A stretch of 64,000 nucleotides of DNA, taken from UMGS1002 sp964570825 (lineage in GTDB: Bacteria > Bacillota > Clostridia > Oscillospirales > CAG-272). The position numbers were made by a program, and so were the translations under genes. Shown piece by piece: positions 33,724-42,349 of the stretch (positions within the stretch are counted from its first letter, which is position 1; every line of letters starts with the position of its first letter). The DNA lies in contig CAZMZJ010000002.1 in NCBI GenBank assembly GCA_964570825.1, forward strand, positions 1-64,000. The letters run 5' to 3'. A model generated the notes under the pieces. It ran no database searches and was not told the DNA's origin. It was given only the letters and a program-made list of their open reading frames with translations.

Positions 33724-36372
33724 TTATGCTTTTCTGCTCTTACGCTGTATCAGCTTGACAAGCTCGACAATCGGTATCACAAGTATCGCAAGCGCCATCG
33801 CTGTTATATATTCGATGAAGCTGATTTCGGTGAATCCGAAAGCGTCGCGCAGGAATGGAATGTAGATCGCCGCCGCTGTCAGGATCAGCGAGAGCAGCAT
33901 CGAGCCGAAGAGGAAAATGTTGTGGCTCTTAAGCTTTAATATCGAGCCGAACTGGGAACGCATATTGTACGAATGGAAAATTTCCGCCATAGACATCGTA
34001 AGGAACGCCATCGTCATTCCGTCGTCGCTGTTTGCGATGCTCCATGCGCCGTTCTGTATTCTTTCGCCGATGAAATAAGCGGCAAGAGTAAGGAACGAAA
34101 CCATAAAACCCTGATAAAAGATGTTAAATCCGACGCCGCCCGAGAATATGCCTTCCTTAACGTCGCGCGGCTTGCGCTTCATGATATCGGCTTCGCCTTT
34201 TTCAAGACCGAGAGCCAAAGCGGGGAGAGAGTCGGTTATGAGGTTGATGAACAGAATATGGGCGGGCTTGAGAATCGTGAAGCCGATCAGCGTAGCGCAG
34301 AAAATGCTGATGACCTCCGAGAGGTTCGAGGAAAGCAGGAATTGTATTGCCTTGCGTATATTGTCATAAACCCGGCGGCCTTCCTCGACTGCTGAGACAA
34401 TTGTTGCGAAGTTGTCGTCTGCGAGTATCATGTCTGCGACGTTCTTTGTTACGTCGGTGCCGGTGATGCCCATGCCTATTCCGATGTCGGCGTTCTTTAT
34501 TGACGGGGCGTCGTTGACGCCGTCGCCCGTCATTGCCGTGACAGCGCCGCGGGCGCGCCATGCGTTGACAATTCTCACCTTATGCTCCGGCTTGACTCTG
34601 GCGTAAACGCCGTAAAGATCGACGTCGCGGATAAAATCCTCTTCGCTTATCTCGTCCAGCATCGCGCCGGTGATAGCCTGCGAAGGATCGCTTATGATTC
34701 CGAGCTGCATAGCAATTGCAGCTGCGGTATCCTTATGGTCTCCCGTTATCATTATCGGGCGGATGCCGGCGTTCCTGCAGTTCTGAATTGCCGCGGGCAC
34801 CTCGGCGCGCACAGGGTCTATCATGCCGACAAGACCGAGAAATACAAGATTTTTCTCATCGTCGGGTGTGATTTTCTCAGGCAGAGCATCGTATTCGCGG
34901 CAGCCTGCGGCGAGCACGCGCAGCGCCTTATCCGCAAGACGCTTGTTCTCGGAAATCAAAAACTTTTTCTTTTCCTCGGTCAAAGGGAGTATTCTGCCGC
35001 CGTCAAGGTATCTGTCGCACCTCGAGATTACGACGTCGGGCGCGCCGGTCGTATGCTGTATATAACCGCCTTCGGGTTTTTTGTGAACTGTCGTCATAAG
35101 CTTTCTGACCGAGTCGAAGGGTATCTCGGCGACGCGGGGATATTTTGCGGTCAGTTCAAATTTCGGAAGACCTAATTTGTTCGCGTAGTTTACAACGGCC
35201 GCCTGAGTCGGGTCGCCGCCCGCCTGGCCGTTATCCTCAAGCTCTGAATCGGAGCATAGAGCGAGTGACGAGGCAAGCAGTTTTTCGTCGCCGCCGGAAT
35301 ACTCGACCACAGTCATCTTGTTCTGTGTCAGCGTGCCGGTTTTGTCCGAACAGATTATCTGGGTGCATCCGAGCGTTTCGACGGCGGTCAGCTTTCTGAC
35401 AATGGCGTTGCGTTTCGACATTTTTGTGACGCCTATTGAAAGCACTATCGTGACGACCGCGACAAGGCCCTCGGGTATCGCGGCGACGGCGAGGCTGACC
35501 GCAAGCATGAACGAGCTAAGGATTGTGTCGAGCAGTTTCGTATCGGGATCAGGCGAGATAAAATAACGTATAAGGCTGACTCCGAACATCAGCACGCAGA
35601 TGCCGAGCACCAGCACGGTAAGTATGCGGCTGAGCTGCGAAAGCTTCTTCTGAAGTGGAGTTTCTCCTGTTTCCGCTAAGGTTATCGCCTTTGCGATTTT
35701 TCCCATTTCGGTGTTCATGCCAGTAGAGGTTACAACCATTTTGGCGCGTCCGTAGACAGCTGCGCTGCCCATATATACCATATTGACGCGGTCGCCGAGC
35801 GCAATATTGCCTTTTGAAGAATCAATCACTTCACAGGTCTTTTCGACCGGCACCGACTCACCCGTCAGCGCGGCTTCCTCGACCTTGAGGTTGACGCATT
35901 CGATGAGGCGCCCGTCTGCCGGGATTGCGTCGCCCGCCTCGAGCAGCACAACATCGCCGACCACCAGCTCTTCGCTTTTCAAGTGGATTACCCTGCCGTC
36001 GCGCAGCACTTTTGAGGTTGCGGCGGCCATTTCCTTCAAGGCGTCGATGGCTTTTTCAGCCTTGCTCTCCTGAATTACGCCGAGGACGGTGTTGAGAACG
36101 ACGACAAAAAGGATAATGAAAACATCCGACATCGGCTCGTCCTGCAATGCGGCGGTAATACCCGAGATAAGTGCGGCCGCTATCAGCACGATTACCATCG
36201 GGTCTGATATCTGAGCCAGGATGCGTCCGAACATTGTTGTTTTCTTGCCTTCTTCAAGGCGGTTTCTGCCGTTTCTGGCAAGACGCGCTTCCGCTTCGGC
36301 GGAAGCAAGACCGGTTTCAGAACTCCCGGTTTCCTTCAAAACGTCTTCAGTTGATTGAAAATGGTGATTCAA
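33724..36372 (-). CDS. P-type cation-transporting ATPase, calcium/manganese type (P2)
   Basis: Membrane ATPase of 882 residues exporting Ca or Mn. It has the N-terminal cation ATPase domain (HHFQSTEDVLKETG), TM1-2, the actuator domain with TGES, phosphorylation site DKTGTLT, nucleotide domain, hinge GDGVNDAPSIK, and six C-terminal membrane segments. TM4 has PEGL in AAIPEGLVA, the calcium-site signature of SERCA/PMCA relatives. Start: TTG 36372 with GGAGAG 6 bases upstream; the in-frame extension to 36447 runs into the riboswitch. Control by a probable manganese riboswitch points to Mn (or Ca/Mn) export. Confidence 0.93.
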   Translation of the reverse strand: MNHHFQSTEDVLKETGSSETGLASAEAEARLARNGRNRLEEGKKTTMFGRILAQISDPMVIVLIAAALISGITAALQDEPMSDVFIILFVVVLNTVLGVIQESKAEKAIDALKEMAAATSKVLRDGRVIHLKSEELVVGDVVLLEAGDAIPADGRLIECVNLKVEEAALTGESVPVEKTCEVIDSSKGNIALGDRVNMVYMGSAAVYGRAKMVVTSTGMNTEMGKIAKAITLAETGETPLQKKLSQLSRILTVLVLGICVLMFGVSLIRYFISPDPDTKLLDTILSSFMLAVSLAVAAIPEGLVAVVTIVLSIGVTKMSKRNAIVRKLTAVETLGCTQIICSDKTGTLTQNKMTVVEYSGGDEKLLASSLALCSDSELEDNGQAGGDPTQAAVVNYANKLGLPKFELTAKYPRVAEIPFDSVRKLMTTVHKKPEGGYIQHTTGAPDVVISRCDRYLDGGRILPLTEEKKKFLISENKRLADKALRVLAAGCREYDALPEKITPDDEKNLVFLGLVGMIDPVRAEVPAAIQNCRNAGIRPIMITGDHKDTAAAIAMQLGIISDPSQAITGAMLDEISEEDFIRDVDLYGVYARVKPEHKVRIVNAWRARGAVTAMTGDGVNDAPSIKNADIGIGMGITGTDVTKNVADMILADDNFATIVSAVEEGRRVYDNIRKAIQFLLSSNLSEVISIFCATLIGFTILKPAHILFINLITDSLPALALGLEKGEADIMKRKPRDVKEGIFSGGVGFNIFYQGFMVSFLTLAAYFIGERIQNGAWSIANSDDGMTMAFLTMSMAEIFHSYNMRSQFGSILKLKSHNIFLFGSMLLSLILTAAAIYIPFLRDAFGFTEISFIEYITAMALAILVIPIVELVKLIQRKSRKA

Positions 36373-36407
36373 TACTATCTCTCCTTTTTGATTTTCCGAA
36401 TATCCGC

Positions 36408-36454
36408 ATAAAAATAACGAGACACATGCACGGCAAACCGCGCACAAGTCTCGT
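36408..36454 (-). terminator. Riboswitch expression-platform terminator
   Basis: Minus strand: ACGAGAC...GTCTCGT with an inner TGC/GCA and CGG/CCG stem and TTTG loop, then TTATTTTTAT. It uses the 3' GAGACTT of the aptamer, so aptamer folding and termination are mutually exclusive. Confidence 0.8.
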
Positions 36455-36606
36455 TCATCTGCCGCCCGGGTGATGGCGGTTTAATCCGGGCCAGACAGAA
36501 CCGGACAGGCGCTGCCATGATGTTGACCCGGAGCGCGTTCAGTACTGATCAGACAGTAAAATTTAATTTTATTTCCTGATCAATGACGCGAACTACTCCC
36601 CTATGC
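36445..36606 (-). ncRNA. Probable yybP-ykoY manganese riboswitch
   Basis: The minus-strand leader starts with GGGGAGTAG, has a stem TGATCAG/CTGATCA, then GGTCAACATCATGG and CCGGG/CCCGG pairing, and ends GGCGGCAGATGAACGAGACTTG. GGGGAGTA at the 5' end, the GTCAACA segment and the closing GAGAC are the conserved pieces of the yybP-ykoY class. It starts at the predicted transcript start, leads to a P-type ATPase, and its 3' end is shared with the terminator. The class senses Mn2+, which would turn the exporter on. Recognised by eye; a covariance search would decide. Confidence 0.7.
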
Positions 36607-36613
36607 TGAAGAT

Positions 36614-36642
36614 ATTTTATCATATCTTTTCTTTGTTGTCAA
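36614..36642 (-). promoter_or_regulatory. Promoter of the riboswitch-ATPase transcript
   Basis: Minus strand: TTGACA, 17-base spacer, TAAAAT, with the transcript start expected near 36607. Confidence 0.8.
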
Positions 36643-36671
36643 TGCAGGGATTGAATTTTCGTCTGCCGTAT

Positions 36672-38330
36672 TTATAACCGGAACTGCATAAAAAGCCTGT
36701 CGGCTCCGTTCGCCGATATGACCCCGAGCGACATTATTATTGTCCCGATGAAGCAGGCGGCGGCGAATGCCGAAACCAGCGCCCTTGCCCAGCCGCTCCG
36801 GGCCTCTTTTGCTGCTCTCAGAAAAAGCACTGTCCCAAAAGTCGCGGCAAGAGGCAAGAAATCATACAGATAGCGCAAATTGACGCCCGCCTTGCAGAAA
36901 TCGACGAAAATCACAAAACATATCACAGCCGCTCCAGCAATAAAAGTCGAGTACTTTGACCACTCCTTCGCCTTGAAGCGGCTAAAAAACGGTCCGATGA
37001 CAAGGCCGAGCGTAGCGGGAAAGAAAAGCAGTCCGGTGCTGTAGTCGAGATACATATAGCGGCCGTAATCAAGATTAAGGTACGACGGTTTGACAAACGG
37101 GAAAGCCGGCATGAATTTCGGCATCTGGAACACATAATGGAAAAACGCATAAGGAGCGAGCCGCAGCTCCAGTGTGTTTTTTGAAATATCGCAGACTGTG
37201 AGCTGGTAGTTCGCGCCGAAGTCAAACGGCGAGCCGAAACGCAGGAAATTGAAGGTCATGACAACCGCCGCGCCGGCGCAGGCGACAAGAGCCGCGGGCA
37301 CGAACAGGACGGCCTTTTGCCCTGCCCCGCGTGTTTTTATGAATATGCGCTCAATAACGGCCGGAGCCGCTGCTGCGCACATAAGAGAAGCTGTCGGGCG
37401 TGACATGACCGACATTACAAACGACAGGGATGCAAGCGCGAAAAGAGCAGACGCCCGCTCTTTTTTTTCGGTGCGGCAGGCCCTGAATGCAAAGAAGAAA
37501 GCCGCGTAATTGAACCCCATCGCCGAAAGGACGGGTATATAATAAATATCCGCATAGCTTTGCGCGGTATAAATACCGCTGCCGAAGGCCAGCGAAACAA
37601 GAGAAAGCAGCACCAGCCACAGCTTTGGCTTTGCGTCGGCTAAGATAAGAAATTCAATCAGCGAAAGCGACAGGGTCAGCACGGTGAACACCGCAAGAAT
37701 GAAGCATACGGTATCTGACGGCGGCAGGCTGCCGGTGATGGCGTAGTATGGATAGTAAACGCAGAAAATCGGCGCCAGCCCGAAATACGAGTAGTATTTC
37801 CCGTTATAGAAGGCCCTGTCCCAAAAATACTGCACCTTATAATAATCCCGCGCGTCCCTGTCATACGGATTTTCCATTGCGGCAAGTTCGCCGGACACCG
37901 GTATATCCAGTTCAATCTGCCCCTTTTGCAGCGCATCGAACTGCTGGACATACGGATCTCCGCCCTCGATTTGCGCTTTCGTCATCGGGTAAACTGTACT
38001 TTCGCCGAGATTTTTTACCGCGGAAAAGCATATTACAGCACAGAAAAGAGCTGTCAGGCCGAAAAGCAGCATCTGGCGCCGGTCGCATATGTCGAATTTT
38101 CTGACGCCGGCACCCGACGCAAGATTCAGTACTATGAAAATAAGCAGGCCAAGCCCCGCAAAAGCGACAAACGAAAATTCCGGAGCGCCGATCCCGAGAT
38201 GCACACGCAGCTTTTCTGCGGCGTATGACACGCACGCCGATAAAACCGCAAGAAGAGAAATTAAAATATATGGTTTAATAATGATCTTTCCGGCTTTTTT
38301 AAGCAGTGAAATTTTTTTGTCATTTTTCAT
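36672..38330 (-). CDS. Polytopic membrane protein, GT-C glycosyltransferase-like
   Basis: 552 residues with about 11 membrane segments. After TM2 an extracellular loop carries DPYVQQFDALQKGQ, NPYDRDAR and KYYSYFGLAPIFCVYYPYYAITG, the layout of GT-C (PMT/ArnT-like) polyprenyl-phosphate-sugar transferases, where acidic residues of the first loop are catalytic. A clear DE motif is not certain. It has no ribosome binding site of its own; the small ORF upstream stops one base before its ATG, suggesting translational coupling. It could also be a lipid-sugar flippase or modifier. Confidence 0.75.
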   Translation of the reverse strand: MKNDKKISLLKKAGKIIIKPYILISLLAVLSACVSYAAEKLRVHLGIGAPEFSFVAFAGLGLLIFIVLNLASGAGVRKFDICDRRQMLLFGLTALFCAVICFSAVKNLGESTVYPMTKAQIEGGDPYVQQFDALQKGQIELDIPVSGELAAMENPYDRDARDYYKVQYFWDRAFYNGKYYSYFGLAPIFCVYYPYYAITGSLPPSDTVCFILAVFTVLTLSLSLIEFLILADAKPKLWLVLLSLVSLAFGSGIYTAQSYADIYYIPVLSAMGFNYAAFFFAFRACRTEKKERASALFALASLSFVMSVMSRPTASLMCAAAAPAVIERIFIKTRGAGQKAVLFVPAALVACAGAAVVMTFNFLRFGSPFDFGANYQLTVCDISKNTLELRLAPYAFFHYVFQMPKFMPAFPFVKPSYLNLDYGRYMYLDYSTGLLFFPATLGLVIGPFFSRFKAKEWSKYSTFIAGAAVICFVIFVDFCKAGVNLRYLYDFLPLAATFGTVLFLRAAKEARSGWARALVSAFAAACFIGTIIMSLGVISANGADRLFMQFRL

Positions 38331-38331
38331 T

Positions 38332-38520
38332 TTATATCACACATTCGGCATCCGCCTTGATAAATAGCCCTGCTTTCGGCGGCCGGGACGGTTCTGACAA
38401 TGCGTTAAAAGAAGCCCTGAAAGCATCTGATTTGAATTTTTCTTCATTGAAATGAACGCGGCGAGCTTTAAGTATTCCGTCATATATTGCGCGGCAATTC
38501 AAGAAAAAAACATTTCTCAT
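38332..38520 (-). CDS. Candidate 62-residue ORF coupled to the GT-C-like gene
   Basis: ATG 38520 follows AAGGA and lies downstream of a strong promoter; its TAA ends one base before the ATG of the next gene, which lacks a ribosome binding site. The peptide (MRNVFFLNCRAIYDGILKARR...) has no recognised family. It may be a real small protein, a coupling leader, or a decayed 5' part. An in-frame extension to 38580 overlaps the promoter and is rejected. Confidence 0.45.
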   Translation of the reverse strand: MRNVFFLNCRAIYDGILKARRVHFNEEKFKSDAFRASFNALSEPSRPPKAGLFIKADAECVI

Positions 38521-38551
38521 TCCATAAGTCCTTAAAAATATATTTATATGG

Positions 38552-38580
38552 ATTATACTCCATTTTTTCATATGTGTCAA
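38552..38580 (-). promoter_or_regulatory. Promoter of the small ORF / GT-C-like operon
   Basis: Minus strand: TTGACA, 17-base spacer, TATAAT. CATATG directly follows the -35 box. Confidence 0.8.
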
Positions 38581-38658
38581 GCGCGCCCGGACTGCGCAAA
38601 ATTTATATGAAGCAATACGCTTAAATTATATAGATAGATAAACCAAGAGGAAAAATAA

Positions 38659-39726
38659 ATGAAAAAAATATTATCGTTTATTATTATTGCACTTTTCTCA
38701 GTATTTTTTCTGACAGCCGCCCTTCCGGCGGCCGCCTACAGCATCCCGTGTGAGATTGTCATCACCGAGTGCTTCAGCAACCCCAACACAGTGCCGTACG
38801 AGGGCGGCGCTAACACCAAGGATTTTGTGGAGTATATGGAGATAATGAATATTTCGGCGCATGACGTCGACCTCTATGACTATACTTTCTATTATCTCAC
38901 CGATACCACCGCCGATGCGGTTCAGGCTAAAGCCGATACCGGAGCCGCGGGAAAATCAGAAACCTTCTCGGATATACAGGGCCAGTATGTGCTAAAACCC
39001 GGCCAGACGGCTCTGGTCTGGTTTATAACCTCCGAGGTGTGGCAGTATCAATCCACTCACCTTATGATGGCGCTCGGCACCGACAATAAGCCCGAGTACT
39101 ACACCGACAAGTACTGGCAGACATTGCATGACTTTGCCGTCAATACCTGCCAGATGACCGGAATTCCCGATACCTTGAACGGAATAATTGTCGTTTATGA
39201 CCTCTCGAATGAGTACGGCACCGGCGACACGCATTTCAACATGGCAAACCCGTCCGCGACAAAAGCCTGCGGCTATTATATCTGCGCCCGCGACGCTGCG
39301 GTTGAGAGCTATTTCACCGGGGTAATCGTTCCCGCCACAGCAGATTCCGCCGATGTGGGCTTCAGCTACGATTTATCGGACGGCAAGGTCCTGTCTCTTG
39401 TTGACAGCACGATATATGATGTTACTCCCGGCGCGCTTCATCCGTCGCAGAAAAACCTCGCCGCCGTTCTCGGAGTGACTTTCGAAACGGCAGCTCAGGA
39501 AACCACGACCGGAACACCCTCGACGACGGCAAATCCCGGGACGACATCGCCTTCGGTTACAACCAACGCCGCGACCACGACAAAAGCGGCAACAACAGCG
39601 CCGGCAACAACCGCTCCGATGACAACCTCTCCTTCCGGCAGAAAAGGATGCGGCTCGGCTTTGAACATTATGCCTTTGCTGTTTGTACTGGCTGCATCTT
39701 TGGTCATTACCAAAAAGAAAAATTAA
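38659..39726 (+). CDS. Secreted lamin-tail-domain protein with Thr-rich stalk and KGCGS C-terminal anchor
   Basis: 355 residues: signal peptide (1-26), an LTD-like domain (about 28-270; IVITECFSNPN and FVEYMEIMNISAHDVDLYDY are typical of bacterial lamin-tail domains), a Thr/Ala stalk (about 275-325), then GRKGCGS, a hydrophobic segment and TKKKN. The tail parallels that of the GLUG protein at 22-23.7 kb although the ectodomains are unrelated. AAGAGG precedes the ATG. Likely displayed on the cell surface; role unknown. Confidence 0.83.
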   Translation: MKKILSFIIIALFSVFFLTAALPAAAYSIPCEIVITECFSNPNTVPYEGGANTKDFVEYMEIMNISAHDVDLYDYTFYYLTDTTADAVQAKADTGAAGKSETFSDIQGQYVLKPGQTALVWFITSEVWQYQSTHLMMALGTDNKPEYYTDKYWQTLHDFAVNTCQMTGIPDTLNGIIVVYDLSNEYGTGDTHFNMANPSATKACGYYICARDAAVESYFTGVIVPATADSADVGFSYDLSDGKVLSLVDSTIYDVTPGALHPSQKNLAAVLGVTFETAAQETTTGTPSTTANPGTTSPSVTTNAATTTKAATTAPATTAPMTTSPSGRKGCGSALNIMPLLFVLAASLVITKKKN

Positions 39727-39792
39727 ATCTGCAAAAATCTTTTTCCTTCCGCTGAACCGCTAAAGCCGCTTCGTCTTTGGCATATACAGCAA

Positions 39793-39820
39793 CTGCCCTC
39801 CCGCTTTTGCAGGAGGGCAG
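39793..39820. terminator. Hairpin between convergent genes, weak terminator
   Basis: Stem CTGCCCTCC/GGAGGGCAG with a 10-base loop, but only a short AT-rich tail on each side. Confidence 0.55.
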
Positions 39821-39837
39821 AATATTTGAAGATATTA

Positions 39838-40362
39838 TTACTCTTTACAGTCGTCGGCGCAACCGCATCTTCCGGGAGCCGCGCAGCTTATATGGCTGCA
39901 GCCGGTTACGGCTTTTATGCCTATGGTGAACGGAATCTTTATTTTAATGCGCTGCGTTATTACAAGACGGCAGGTGTTGCCGCAGGGTTCACATTCGCAG
40001 GACACGTTAGGCTCGCCGCAGCAGTCGGTTTCAACCTCGCCCACGCATGTGTTTGGCAGTATCTCAAGCGGCAGACTTACCTCTGCAATTTCGAAGCCGG
40101 TTTTGGAGCATTTGTCCGGAGGAAAACAGGGCTTATCAACGCTATCCGGTTTGAAATTCTTATTATCCATATCAAAACAAGCGTTTATGTCGCTTCTTCC
40201 GACGATCCGGAACAGTGAGCCGAGCCGCCGGAATGCCGGACGCAGCCACCTTGCCGCCGCCCGCCAAAACGCTTTCTTGCAGCCGCCGGATTTATCATAT
40301 GATATATCCGCTTCGCCTTCGCCGTTTTCCCGGCGGTTTTTACCGTTTCGTCCTCGTCTCAT
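39838..40362 (-). CDS. Cys-rich protein of unknown function
   Basis: About 174 residues with no signal peptide. The N-terminus is basic (MRRGRNGKNRREN), the middle has an Arg-rich helix (RWLRPAFRRLGSLF), and the last 85 residues hold some 17 Cys in a pattern CVGEVETDCCGEPNVSCE, then a beta stretch (RLVITQRIKIKIPFTIGIK) and CGCADDC. This layout recalls spore-surface proteins of Clostridia, but no family is recognised. The start is uncertain: AGGGGG lies 14 bases before ATG 40362, and a GTG in frame lies at 40377. Low-confidence link to the spore coat is inference from Cys content and the presence of spoVM. Confidence 0.65.
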   Translation of the reverse strand: MRRGRNGKNRRENGEGEADISYDKSGGCKKAFWRAAARWLRPAFRRLGSLFRIVGRSDINACFDMDNKNFKPDSVDKPCFPPDKCSKTGFEIAEVSLPLEILPNTCVGEVETDCCGEPNVSCECEPCGNTCRLVITQRIKIKIPFTIGIKAVTGCSHISCAAPGRCGCADDCKE

Positions 40363-40649
40363 TTCGACATAACGCACCCCCTTTCGTATTTCTGCTTATA
40401 TTATATGCTTAAAAAGTCGTATTTGGCAGAAAAACAAGAGGGGAATTTTTTTAATTTGCTGCACTGTCATGTTTTTTCCGACAGATGCCGGATGCGGTCG
40501 GATTTTACGCAAATCGGTCAATAAAAAGCTCCGCCTGCAAATCGTGCCATGGCGAAGCTTTTATTATTTCCCTGCCGGAAAACCCGTTCCGCACAGCCGG
40601 AAAACGCGGGGGCGCCGCAGAAACGTCCGGCAAGGCTGTCAGGAGTTCC

Positions 40650-42098
40650 TTATTTCATGTCGGCGAGAAATTTTGACAGCGCGCTCTCATGCACCTTCTG
40701 AAGCTGTTTTAGCAGCGAGGAGACATTTGTATTGCCGTTTTCAAAATATCCGGAAAGTCCGGTTATGAGAGTGGTTCCCGAATATTTAAGCAAATATCCG
40801 ATATTGTCGTGTATTATCTGCAGGCATTCGTATGAGCCCGAGTCGCGCGCGGTCTTGCCCTGAAGCGTTATGGTAAAGTAGGACGGCATGAGAGCCGAGC
40901 TTGAGTAGTAAGCGCTTGAATAGTACGACATAGCCTCAAGAATGACTCCCGTGCGCTCCGGGTCCGGATTTGTAATCGGGATTATGATGCTGTGACCGTT
41001 CGGAGAAAGGCACAGATATTTATCCTGTGATTCGTCGTATTTGGGAAGCGGCAGGATTCCGTAGTTCACAACTCCGGCGCGGAAAACAGACGCGCCCTGC
41101 TTGAGCACGCCCATGTAAAACAGGGCGAGCCCATTTGAGAATGAGGCCACAGCATCGGCGTCAGACTGGTAGTTTACGCCGTCATTCTTGAACTTTTTCA
41201 TGATATCGAGGAAGACGCTGATGAAATTATCCTGCTGTTCATAACAGTAAAGATACGGCATCCCTTCGCTGTCAATCTGCAGCGGCGATATACCGGCCGA
41301 AACCATCATCGCCTCGCAGAGCGAAATGGCCCGAACTGAGAAGCCGTATGTATCCTTTGAATTTCTGATGCCGTCTCCGTCGTCTCTGTACGCCTGAGAA
41401 GCCATCATGTTCATGGTGTCGATGGTCCATCTGCCTTCTCTTACAACCTGATAAAGGTCTCCGAGCTGCAGCTGTTCGGCATAATCCTGATTGAAGTAGA
41501 CCGCGCGGGTGTTGTCCATTCCGTAAATCACGGCGTCGCTGAAGGTATAATACAGCTTTCCTTTTATCGAACAGTCGCGCACGGCGTTCTGGTCCCACCA
41601 CGGCATGTCAAGATGGATAGAGTTAACCGAATTGAGATCTGTAGCATAGGCGATGACCGACGGGATATTGTCAAGGTCTATCATTATAATGTCGTAAATC
41701 TGTTCTCCGGAATTAAGCAGCGTTTTAATCTGATTTGTGTTAAGCTGAAATTCGGCAATCTTTATGCCGAATTTTTCAGAAAGCAGCGAATTGCGCGCAT
41801 AGATGGCGTCGTTTATGGCATCTGCGTTCATTGTATCCGCGGTCATTTTGCTGTTGACATACTTTGTGGTATTAAGAGCGTCGTTGGCGATGTTCAGCGT
41901 GTAATTGTCGTATCTGACATCCGGTACGTCAAGAACATAAGGGTTTTCGGTTTCGGCAATAGTTGTGTCTGTTTGTGATATAAGGCTGGAATCTGCGGTT
42001 GTCGTTACGGGGGCGTCGGTTTCTCCGGCCGTGCAGGAAGCAAGCGGTATAATTAAAACAAGAGCCAGAGCAAAAGCGATTTTATTCCGGATTTTCAT
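40650..42098 (-). CDS. Extracellular solute-binding lipoprotein (ABC, family 1 type)
   Basis: 482 residues with lipobox LASC (Cys22), a short Thr-rich linker, and a two-lobed periplasmic-binding-protein fold of the carbohydrate (family 1) type; SNGLALFYMGVLKQGASVFRA and YGILPLPKYDESQDKY are typical. It should bind a sugar or oligosaccharide outside the cell. No permease or ATPase gene adjoins; the only neighbour is a divergent SorC-type regulator 250 bases away. GGAGGAT precedes the ATG. It could be an orphan receptor served by permeases elsewhere. Confidence 0.9.
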   Translation of the reverse strand: MKIRNKIAFALALVLIIPLASCTAGETDAPVTTTADSSLISQTDTTIAETENPYVLDVPDVRYDNYTLNIANDALNTTKYVNSKMTADTMNADAINDAIYARNSLLSEKFGIKIAEFQLNTNQIKTLLNSGEQIYDIIMIDLDNIPSVIAYATDLNSVNSIHLDMPWWDQNAVRDCSIKGKLYYTFSDAVIYGMDNTRAVYFNQDYAEQLQLGDLYQVVREGRWTIDTMNMMASQAYRDDGDGIRNSKDTYGFSVRAISLCEAMMVSAGISPLQIDSEGMPYLYCYEQQDNFISVFLDIMKKFKNDGVNYQSDADAVASFSNGLALFYMGVLKQGASVFRAGVVNYGILPLPKYDESQDKYLCLSPNGHSIIIPITNPDPERTGVILEAMSYYSSAYYSSSALMPSYFTITLQGKTARDSGSYECLQIIHDNIGYLLKYSGTTLITGLSGYFENGNTNVSSLLKQLQKVHESALSKFLADMK

Positions 42099-42189
42099 TT
42101 TGTATCCTCCGTCGATTATTTGATTTTGCAGGTATCAAGGCGAAGAACAAGACGGCTACAGACCGCCGATTATGTATAACACCTGTTTT

Positions 42190-42218
42190 ATTATAACATC
42201 GCCGTTGTCAAATGTCAA
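42190..42218 (-). promoter_or_regulatory. Promoter of the solute-binding lipoprotein
   Basis: Minus strand: TTGACA, 17-base spacer, TATAAT. ACATATGTTG at 42221 lies just upstream of the -35. Confidence 0.78.
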
Positions 42219-42267
42219 TGACATATGTTGCTTTTAGTATTTTTTGATATTTTTCGTCTTCCTAATA

Positions 42268-42296
42268 TTGACAGCATGCAATTGTTTTGATATAAT
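42268..42296 (+). promoter_or_regulatory. Promoter of the SorC-type regulator
   Basis: TTGACA, 17-base spacer, TATAAT; ACATATGTTA at 42301 lies at the transcript start, echoing the copy at 42221. Confidence 0.82.
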
Positions 42297-42349
42297 ACAT
42301 ACATATGTTAAATGTAAATTAGTGATTTATTTGAGAGGTATTGTACATA

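Noticed and set aside
40362..40400. Three-codon leader ORF (ATG TCG AAA TGA) overlapping the Cys-rich gene start
   Set aside because: Too short to support; probably chance, although it overlaps the ATG by the ATGA pattern.
23742..42310. CATATG as a genome-wide operator
   Set aside because: The hexamer appears near several promoters (6.3, 23.7, 25.1, 38.6, 42.2 kb) but is short and common in AT-rich DNA; only the 15-base identity between 23.7 and 25.1 kb is strong.
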